A DNA stretch of 64,000 bases from Paenibacillus puerhi. Its GTDB lineage: Bacteria; Bacillota; Bacilli; Paenibacillales; NBRC-103111. The DNA is taken from NCBI RefSeq assembly GCF_009846885.1, contig NZ_WUWM01000003.1:207370-271369 (forward strand). Direction: 5' to 3'. Positions 53,205 through 61,000 of the stretch are shown piece after piece. A model generated the notes under the pieces. That model saw only the letters and a program-made list of their open reading frames with translations. It was not told where the DNA came from and did no database searches. The position numbers and the translations under genes are program-made. Within the stretch, counting starts at the first letter, position 1. Each line of letters opens with the position of its first letter.

Positions 53205-54809
53205 TTATTTTTTCTTCATTTCCTGATAAGCCGCCTTACGCTCGTTGGCGATTTCCTGGCCGCCGCTGTTCATGAAATCCTTCAAGCTCTGCTCGTACGT
53301 CTTGTCGAAGTCGGCCGGCTTAGCCAGCATGGACTTCACGATCAGCTCATAGTATTTATCCACCAAGCTGCTGCCGTACTTCACTTCGGCCTGGATAGGA
53401 CGCGGGAAGCGTACCTGAGGCTCGGTATCCGTCAGCGAGATCTGGCGGGCCAGCTCGCCTTCCTTCGCATATTCCGGCGGCAGCGATTTGATGGCGAGGG
53501 TTGAATTTTTGGCCTCGTCGCCCAGATCCTGCCCGTTGCTGATGATCATGAAGTCGCCGCCGATAAACATTCTATCCTTCGTCTCCTGGCTGTCGATCCG
53601 AACCGGAACCCCATCCTCCATCTTGTAATTTTTACCTTCTTCGCCGTTCATGATCGTGAAGTAGTTATCCTTCTGGGCCATAAAGTCCAGATACTGAATC
53701 GCTTCCTTCACATTCTTGCTCGACTTCGGAATCATGATATACATCCCGGCCGGCATATATTTGGGCTTGGTATGCTTGCCGTCAGCGCCTGCGAACGGAT
53801 CGATCGGAAGCAGCTTGGCGCCCTTCACATTCGTCTGCAGCACCTTGTAGACGCCTGGGGAAGCCTGCAGCGGATTGACCGAATCCTCGCTGAACATCCC
53901 CACCTTGCCGGTCATGATGTCCTGATTCATCTTCTTCTTATCCTTATCCAAGGCGAAGTCCGGGCTCACCAGTCCCTCGTTATACAGCTTGTTCATGAAT
54001 TGTACGGCTTCTTTATGTCCAGGCGTCAGAACCGCATAATCGTTGGAGCCGAGCTGCATCCGCAGCGTGTACTTCTCTTCCTCGGTCAAATCCTTCTTGA
54101 TGAACGGCCAGATGATCGGTTCGACCGATGCCGCTGCAAGCGCCAGACCAAGCGGAATCAGATCCTTGCCCACTTTGCCCGGGTCCTTTTCCTTGAACGC
54201 CTTTAAGGTTGCGTATACTTCTTCCGTGTTCTTCGGAACCGGCATATTCAGCGCTTCCAGCCAATCCTGGCGAACATAGGACGCATACTTGCCCAGGTTG
54301 ACCCTTCGAGCCGGGATCGCATACTGCACGCCGTTGAATTTGCCGTAGGCCAGAGTGTCCTCTCCTAAAAACGCTTTCAAATTTTTTCCATGCTCGTCAA
54401 GCGCCTGTCCAATGTCCGCAAGTCCGCCCTGCTGCACATAGTTATTGACCAGATTGCTGTCATAGGTGAACACGATATCCGGGGCATCGCCGCCGCTCGC
54501 CATCAGCACGTTCAGCTTCTGTACCTCCTGGGCCCGCGGGACCGGCACATACTCGAGCTTAATATTATTAGGAGTAGCAAACTTTTCCTGCATCCATTTG
54601 GTCCAGTAATTATCGGTTGCCGATTGGCCAGACGGCGCATTGCCGCGGTCGAATATTTCAACTTTCAAGGTCACGGGATCTTTCTTCTTCGCTTCAGGGG
54701 TGCTTCCCCCGGTTTGCGGTTCGCTGGTCGCACATCCTGCTAGCGTGCCCCAGGCCAGTGCTGTTGTAAGGGAAAGCGCAACCAGCTTGTTCCATGTTTG
54801 TTTTTTCAA
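53205..54809 (-). CDS. Sugar-binding lipoprotein (LplA/YtcQ-like)
   Basis: 535 residues. The start is TTG 54809, directly after AAGGAGAGGG; it begins the signal peptide KKQTWNKLVALSLTTALAW with lipobox LAGC. The mature protein has WTKWMQEKFATPNNIKLEYV and other features of the large LplA-type binding proteins of Paenibacillus and Bacillus. Frames reaching to 55154 are only an upstream extension. It binds oligosaccharides for the two permeases downstream; the AraC sensor upstream probably controls it. Confidence 0.9.
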   Translation of the reverse strand: MKKQTWNKLVALSLTTALAWGTLAGCATSEPQTGGSTPEAKKKDPVTLKVEIFDRGNAPSGQSATDNYWTKWMQEKFATPNNIKLEYVPVPRAQEVQKLNVLMASGGDAPDIVFTYDSNLVNNYVQQGGLADIGQALDEHGKNLKAFLGEDTLAYGKFNGVQYAIPARRVNLGKYASYVRQDWLEALNMPVPKNTEEVYATLKAFKEKDPGKVGKDLIPLGLALAAASVEPIIWPFIKKDLTEEEKYTLRMQLGSNDYAVLTPGHKEAVQFMNKLYNEGLVSPDFALDKDKKKMNQDIMTGKVGMFSEDSVNPLQASPGVYKVLQTNVKGAKLLPIDPFAGADGKHTKPKYMPAGMYIMIPKSSKNVKEAIQYLDFMAQKDNYFTIMNGEEGKNYKMEDGVPVRIDSQETKDRMFIGGDFMIISNGQDLGDEAKNSTLAIKSLPPEYAKEGELARQISLTDTEPQVRFPRPIQAEVKYGSSLVDKYYELIVKSMLAKPADFDKTYEQSLKDFMNSGGQEIANERKAAYQEMKKK

Positions 54810-54957
54810 CTTGAACCCTCTCCTTTTTGGAAATGAATCCTTCGTTTGCCCGGCCGATGCATGGGATCCCATCGTTTGCTTCTGTCGTTGTTCCGGGCAC
54901 AACCTGGTTATACCCCATGAATCCGGCAGGCGGCAATCAACAAGATTCCACCGGACC

Positions 54958-55075
54958 AACCGAATGCCGGAAGACGCCATGTGAACGTCCGAACCGGATT
55001 CCGCTCCGCCAACCGGATTCCTAATTGAAGCCTTTTCGCTCCCCCCAACTCTTTTCAGACCACAAACCGAATTCC
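54958..55075. promoter_or_regulatory. Direct repeats, candidate AraC-type operator
   Basis: AACCGGATTCC at 54992-55002 and again at 55011-55021 (19-base step), with variants AACCGAATGCC at 54958 and AACCGAATTCC at 55065. Directly repeated half-sites about two helical turns apart are the normal target of AraC proteins. Confidence 0.55.
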
Positions 55076-55149
55076 GTTCGGCTTCTTCGGACGCTACGGG
55101 CGGCCGGGCGGTGCGGCTGCACCGGTCCCCGAGCGAGTACGCGGGAGCG

Positions 55150-55187
55150 CGCAAAAGGCCAAGGGCATGTATGCCCTCAGCCTGCCT
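55150..55187 (-). terminator. Terminator of the AraC sensor gene
   Basis: Minus-strand hairpin with AAGGC/GCCTT outside and GGGCAT/ATGCCC inside, followed by TTTT. Confidence 0.6.
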
Positions 55188-55212
55188 TCCCGCCGCCCCT
55201 GCATGCTGCCGC

Positions 55213-57432
55213 TTACATCAGTTTACGGTAATCCCCCGGGGTCGCACCGATTACCTTTTTAAAGGACCGGCCAAAGGAAATGCCATGGGTATAGCCGACC
55301 TTATAAGCGATCTCCTGGATGGAGCTATCTGTCTCCAGCAGCAGCCGCTTGGCCTCCTCCATCCGGAGCTGAACGAGGAAATCCACAAACTTCATCCCGA
55401 ATCGTTCTTTAAACAGCTGACTGGCGTATTTCGGATTGATCTCGAATTTCTCGCTGAGATGGTTCAGCGACAGATCCGGGTTCGAGTAATTGGCCTCGAT
55501 ATAGGCTTTCATCTCCTCCAGCATGACCGTCTGGCTTCTGGAGTCCCTCACCGCCATATACTGGCCGTACAATTCATTCAGCCGCAGCTCCAGCACCCCG
55601 AACAAGTCTTCGACCGACCCGGCTCTCCGCATCTGAAGCCGCAGCTCCTCTCGGCCCCTGTCCCAAGCCCGGCCCACCTCTTCGGGCAGCTCCTCCAGCT
55701 CGCGGTTCAGCATGTGATGCATATAATCCATCAGACTGCGGATTTCCTTGTCATCCATCAGGTCTTTATGGATATGGTCGAAAAGATCGCGCAGCACCTC
55801 GGACCATCTCGGATTCGCCATCCTGAAGTACTGCAGCAGCAACGGAACCTGCTGGTAATATTGATAGGCCCCCCTCCAAGTCCCTTCTACGGGCCCGGAA
55901 TAGGTGATTGCGCGATTGCCGCCCATCGTCAGCTTGTGCTCCAGAGGAAACAGCGCCTGGAGATAAGAGACGCGCAGACCGGACAAGTCCTCTACGGCCT
56001 GACCCATCCCGATAGATATGGAGAACTTGAGGTTCGACTCCACCCAGGTGCGAAAGGCCTCATTCAGCCGGGCAAGCGGCTCGAGCATCGGTTCGTCCTG
56101 CATCATAACGATCAGCCCCAGCCGTTCGCTGTTGATCCACTCCGTCCAGATGGACAAGCTTTCTTCCTGGGCAAACTCGTGGATCACATTCGTCAGGACG
56201 AACTTGAGGAGCTGCTGATCCCGTTCCGAGTACTGTTCAAGAAATTCGGGGTAATCGTCGATCTCGGCAACAGCCGCAACCAGATGCTTGTAAGCGGATG
56301 GCAGATGCAGCCGGGCCGTGCGGGCCCTCCATTCCTGCTCTGTTATTTTCTTATCTCCGCTGACCAGCTCGTGATAAAGCTGCCGCCTGTGTACAAGCAG
56401 ATCTTCTTGAAATTGCTTCTCGAACTTGCTCGTCTGGTCAATCAGGCCCTCCAGCGCCTTATCGATAAAGGAAAATTCATCCTTATCTGATTTGCCCGGC
56501 AGCAGATTCCGGTTTTGATAATCCTGCAAGCGCTTTACTATGAGCTCGAGCGGCTTGTAGTTTCTCTTCGTAATGTACACCAGGTATATAATGCAGAGCA
56601 GCAGGATCGCTATCCCAAGAACGATCCACACATACGACACGACAGATACCCAGCCGAATAATTGTCCGGCCTTGATGCCGCTAGTAAACGTCCAGCCGAG
56701 GTAGTCCGAATGGATCTCGCTCATCACCTTGGAGTTCGCTTCCGCACGCCCTCCGCCGAACCTGCTCCCCGGGTAGATGATCGTCTCCTGATCCCGGATG
56801 TCCATAAAGGAAAGCTGGCCATCCACCCAATCGTCCACCGCCTGCAGCAGCGTATCCACCCTTACATTGATCACGACGAGCCCCTGGTTTCCGAAGGGGA
56901 GAAGCGCTCTCTTGCTCATCGTAATAACGCTTTCTTCCGAGTCAATAGCAAACCCGTTGAGCATTCGGGGCGAGGACCATTTCATCCGCGGGGAAGCGGC
57001 TCTTTCTTGTTCTATAAATGCCTTGTCGGCGAACCGTTCGAGGGGCTCCGCCGATCCGTGCGTCAAAACTAACCCGTCGCTGAACCTATAAAAATACAAG
57101 GAGTGAATCAGATAATGATTCGTCATCAGATTTTTGGCGTCACCCGAAAGCATGTACTGAACGAGCCTCGGGTCCTGGCCCGATTGGGCGATAAAAAACT
57201 CTCTGACATTGGGGTTGGTAGCGAGCTCCTTAAGCAACGTTTGCTCAATGTCCCGCAAGGAAGCTTCCACCGAGTTCACCACGTACCGGGAGGAGATAGC
57301 ATTCGCCTTCTCGGCTTCTTTTTTGGATACTTCCGAGACCAGTAAAAAGGAGATGAACAGAATCGAGGAAATGGCAATCAAAAATACAGGAAAATACGAG
57401 AGAAGGAGCTGCTTATACCACTTGTTGTTCAT
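55213..57432 (-). CDS. Membrane-bound AraC family sensor-regulator
   Basis: About 739 residues. Membrane segment about 8-30, an extracellular Cache-like domain to about 270, a second membrane segment about 272-295, a linker, and an AraC DNA-binding domain at the C-terminus (about 640-739; LNHLSEKFEINPKYASQLFKE and IQEIAYKVGYTHGISFGRSF). This one-component layout is common in Paenibacillus beside LplABC transporters. It likely senses sugar outside and activates the importer operon. ATG 57432 is preferred to 57456. A long leader with its own terminator precedes it. Confidence 0.87.
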   Translation of the reverse strand: MNNKWYKQLLLSYFPVFLIAISSILFISFLLVSEVSKKEAEKANAISSRYVVNSVEASLRDIEQTLLKELATNPNVREFFIAQSGQDPRLVQYMLSGDAKNLMTNHYLIHSLYFYRFSDGLVLTHGSAEPLERFADKAFIEQERAASPRMKWSSPRMLNGFAIDSEESVITMSKRALLPFGNQGLVVINVRVDTLLQAVDDWVDGQLSFMDIRDQETIIYPGSRFGGGRAEANSKVMSEIHSDYLGWTFTSGIKAGQLFGWVSVVSYVWIVLGIAILLLCIIYLVYITKRNYKPLELIVKRLQDYQNRNLLPGKSDKDEFSFIDKALEGLIDQTSKFEKQFQEDLLVHRRQLYHELVSGDKKITEQEWRARTARLHLPSAYKHLVAAVAEIDDYPEFLEQYSERDQQLLKFVLTNVIHEFAQEESLSIWTEWINSERLGLIVMMQDEPMLEPLARLNEAFRTWVESNLKFSISIGMGQAVEDLSGLRVSYLQALFPLEHKLTMGGNRAITYSGPVEGTWRGAYQYYQQVPLLLQYFRMANPRWSEVLRDLFDHIHKDLMDDKEIRSLMDYMHHMLNRELEELPEEVGRAWDRGREELRLQMRRAGSVEDLFGVLELRLNELYGQYMAVRDSRSQTVMLEEMKAYIEANYSNPDLSLNHLSEKFEINPKYASQLFKERFGMKFVDFLVQLRMEEAKRLLLETDSSIQEIAYKVGYTHGISFGRSFKKVIGATPGDYRKLM

Positions 57433-57590
57433 GGAATCCACCGTCCTGACTGCCATAGTACGCTATGCCCATATAGATCCGTGATTACCCTATCTTACTA
57501 CGCGAGCCTTCAGAATACTACTCGTAACAAGCATTGGGGACCGTATTACGGGGTAGACGGGCATGAGACGCGCTGCTCCCCCTCCTGCGC

Positions 57591-57620
57591 AAAAGACCGC
57601 CCGATGAAACCCGGACGGTC
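57591..57620 (-). terminator. Terminator inside the leader of the AraC sensor gene
   Basis: Minus strand: GACCGTCCG pairs with CGGGCGGTC (one G-U pair) followed by TTTT. It lies about 160 bases before the start codon. Confidence 0.65.
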
Positions 57621-57695
57621 ACTTGCTACTAGCGCAATCCGGACTGCCGTCTAGATAACGAAGAGTAGGCGAAGCCTTAGCTGGCCCCAAGTCGA

Positions 57696-57707
57696 TTAAG
57701 CGCTTAA
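57696..57707. promoter_or_regulatory. Palindromic operator TTAAGCGCTTAA
   Basis: Perfect 12-bp palindrome with a central CG, like LacI/GalR-family operators, placed right at the predicted transcription start. Confidence 0.6.
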
Positions 57708-57711
57708 CCTT

Positions 57712-57740
57712 ATAGTACACTACGCGGTGATCTACTTCAA
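57712..57740 (-). promoter_or_regulatory. Promoter of the AraC sensor leader
   Basis: TTGAAG (57735-57740), 17-base spacer, TACTAT (57712-57717) on the minus strand. Confidence 0.7.
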
Positions 57741-57818
57741 GTTTTTTCCCGCTTGCCCAATCCATTGGTTCCCTGTTCTCATACCATACAGAAGCTGAAG
57801 AGGAAGGGAGGCGATCCT

Positions 57819-57929
57819 ATGGGTTTCGTTGGTGGAGTCGGCGCAAGTTGTGGCGGTTTTGGAACGACGACTGCGATAGTTCTCGTGCTTTTCATCCTTT
57901 TGGTCATCATTCTCAGAACCTTCATCTAA
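57819..57929 (+). CDS. YjcZ-type tiny membrane protein (sporulation)
   Basis: 36 residues: a Gly-rich N-terminus (MGFVGGVGASCGGFG) and one membrane helix (IVLVLFILLVII). This matches the small YjcZ family of spore-former proteins, which carry Gly/Cys-rich starts and a single hydrophobic tail. GGGAGG precedes the ATG, and a strong terminator follows. It is too short for most ORF callers. Confidence 0.85.
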   Translation: MGFVGGVGASCGGFGTTTAIVLVLFILLVIILRTFI

Positions 57930-57959
57930 GCTGAGTATGTTGATTTGAGCTCGCTAAGC

Positions 57960-58004
57960 GACAAGCAGCCGTACGGAGTTTCTCCGTACGGCTGCTTGTC
58001 TTTT
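57960..58004 (+). terminator. Terminator of the YjcZ-type gene
   Basis: Stem of about 18 bp, GACAAGCAGCCGTACGGA pairing with its complement around a short loop, followed by TTTT. Confidence 0.93.
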
Positions 58005-58039
58005 GCGATATGCTCCCTTAGCGAGCTTGCCTCCCTCCC

Positions 58040-61000
58040 TTATTTCCAGTTGTAAAGCCGGTACAAGAGGACGGCTGCCTCCGCCCGGGTAGTGTGGCCG
58101 AGCGGGTTCAGCTTACCGTCCGCTCCCCTGATGATTTGCCGGTCCGTCAAGGACGCTGCGGCCTGCCGGGCGTAGTCCGCCAGATCGTCCTGATCGAGAT
58201 AAGCGTCCAATGCCGAAGCGCCTGCATGCTTCCAGCCGGCATCCGCCAGTCCCATCGCTCTGTCCGTCAACACCATCATATCCTGGCGGGAGATGGCGGC
58301 GTGCGGCTGGAACTCATTGTTCCCTTGCCCTTGGGCGATCCCCAGCTTCTTCGCTATGCCTACGGCCTCATAGTAGTAGTCCCCGGGCCTAACATCCGCA
58401 AACTGGCTATCGGCATCCGCATGCAGACCAAGCGTTTTCACGAGCAGCAGCATGTAGTCCGCTCGGGAAACATCCTTACCTGGAGCAAAGGTCCGCTCCG
58501 CTTCCGATGTCCCTTCTACCACCCCTTTGGAGGCCAGCACCTCAATTTCCTTCTGGGCCCATGCATAGGAGTCCAAATCCGTAAAGGTCTTACGGACAAA
58601 AGAAACGGCGAAGGTGCTGAAATGACGGGTTGTAAACTCTACGGTACCCGTCTCAGGACGGTAGCGTCCGTTAGTGACGGGGATGCGGCTGCCTTGCCCA
58701 TCGATATAGATGACAGCCAGATGCTCATGACCGCTGACTTCGCCTCCCGCCGGTACATAAGGAAGCGAAACATGGACTGCGGCGTCCGCATGCTGCCAAC
58801 GCTTCTCGACCCCATTGACCTTGATCTTTAGCTGAATGGTCAGTCTATCGCCCGCAGTCGCATCCGGTTTTGCAGCAGCAAATTCAAATTCAACGACATC
58901 CTCGGGCTTCAGTCCGTCCTGGCCCAGCATATGAGCGGGCAGCGTGAAGCTTCCCAGTTGACTAGCAATCGTCAGAAGATGCTGTCCCGACGGAGAGCTG
59001 ACCGCAGTGGCCGGAAGCTTTACCGAGTAAGCCGAAGCTTCTCCTGCCAATTCCACGACGATCCGCTTGCTTCCCTTGGAATCCGCCTTAGCCTGCTTCA
59101 AGGCTTGATCAAACGCCTCCCGCTCGACTATGCCTTCCAGTTTTTGCGTGTCTGGATGGAGCGTTCCCTTCACAGCTAAAGCGGCAGAGCCGTCATTCCG
59201 GGCGGACACTTCGGCTGGAGCCTGCGGTACGCTTGACCCAGATCCAGATCCAGACCCGGAGCCAGAGCCGGAACCGCCGTTACCGGAGTCCGGATCCGTC
59301 TCGCCGCCACCCGAGTCAGGCCTTGACGCTGCGGGTTTATTCGTATAAGCCACACGCGGCGCCTTTAGCTTTCCGGCCAGAACGGTATCCCGGATATCCT
59401 CGCCGAGATAGAATCCGAGGTGCGGAGGCTGGTTGTAGGCCGTATTCTGCCAAGCGATCCCCATCCGATAGACGGTATCGTGCATCAACGTATACATCCG
59501 GTATTCCGTCGGAATCGTCGTGCTGTAGATGCGCAGCTCGGAGCTGTCCGTGGCCGGCAGCAGCACTTCTTCGCGCCAATCCCCCAGTATATCCGCCTGC
59601 AAGGTAGGGGTGGCTTTCGTGCCGTTATTGCTGGTTACTCCTTCGAAGCGTTTGAGAAGCTCCGCCGCTCCTGTCACTTCGTTATACTTCGTAATCGAGG
59701 TTTGATCGAGCAATTCATGCAGCAGGTCTCCATCCCAATAGAGGGCAAAGTTAACGGAAAGACCCGCAGCTCGGAAGCTGTCGGCGATAGCGCCGTTTTG
59801 AACATTATAGATACCTCCGCCAGTGGCTGCATTCGGACCCGCCGTTCCCCAGAACTCATAACCGGGGCGTGACGTAATATTCGCCGCGAGTCCCCTGCCT
59901 GCATCCACGTAGGCATAGAACGATTGAAGGGTTTCTCCTGTAGCGCCATCGTGATACTCCAGGGAAGCGACGGCCGGATCCTCATGCACCCCGATAACGT
60001 GGAGTCCTTCGCGATCTGGATCGAACGCGCCCACATGAAGCGCATCTCCGTGAGAGCCCTTCTCGCGCCCCTTGTCGCCATCCATCATATACAGAATCGA
60101 GCCATCCTGATCCAGCACCAGAGATCCGGCTATAATCTCATCGAAGCCGTCATTATCCACGTCTCCGGTCGCCAAGCTATGGTAGCCGAGGCCGCCTCCT
60201 TTGCCTTCTACAGCCGAATCGAACGTCCATTCCAGGTGAAGCTTGCCGTCCACAAGGCTGTAAGCGGCATAAGTCGTGCGCTCGTAATAGCCCCTGCCGT
60301 ATACGGCGCTAGGCTTCACTCCGTCGAGATAGGCAAGACCTGCCAGGAATCGGTCGGAGCGGTTATGCCAGGTATCTCCCCAAGAAGCGACATCCCCGAG
60401 CGGGAATGCATAGTCGACCGTATCGATGACTTCTCCGGTCTCTCCCTTGAATACCGTTATATATTCAGGTCCGCCGAAGATATGACCCTGGTCGTTCACC
60501 CACTTGCCGTTGTCGTCCGCATTGCCGATGACGCTGATCACCTTGCTGCTGTCGAACACGCCGTTTGTGGTTCCGTATACCGTCGTGGCATCCGCTGTTT
60601 TGATAAGAAACTCGCTCTTCCCGTCTCCATCGAAGTCTGCCACGATAAACTGATGATAGTGAGCGCCGGAAGTCAAATTCAGCCCCATATTCATCCGCCA
60701 CAAGAGCGTACCGTCCAGACGGTAGGCATCGAAAATCGTCGGTCCCGTCATAGCCTGCTGCGAGCTGTCGATGGCATTGGAAGGATACCATTTGACCAGC
60801 ACCTCATACTGGCCGTCCCCGTCCAGATCCCCTACGCTTGCGTCATTCACGCTATACGTATAGGCTCCCGAAGCTGTAACGCCGCCCTCAGGCTTTTGCA
60901 TCGGAATCGACAGATAGTCGGTTTCCGCAGCCTTCGTCTCGTTACGTTCCCGGGCAACCCCTTGAATGACCGTGTCGACCCGGTAAGTGTCGCCTGGCTT

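Larger units (their letters stand above)
54810..55212. other. 400-bp upstream region of the LplA-type operon
   Basis: It holds the terminator of the AraC gene (55150-55187) and four copies of an AACCGRATNCC direct repeat (54958-55075), which are likely regulator sites. No clear -35/-10 pair is visible, in keeping with an activator-dependent promoter. Confidence 0.6.
57433..57818. other. Intergenic region with promoter, palindrome and internal terminator
   Basis: About 385 bases between divergent genes. On the minus strand it shows a good promoter (57712-57740), a perfect palindrome at the start of transcription and a terminator about 80 bases further on, all upstream of the AraC sensor gene. 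Confidence 0.65.

Noticed and set aside
55111..56490. 459-residue plus-strand reading frame
   Set aside because: It is antisense to the AraC sensor-regulator and has no ribosome site or family resemblance.
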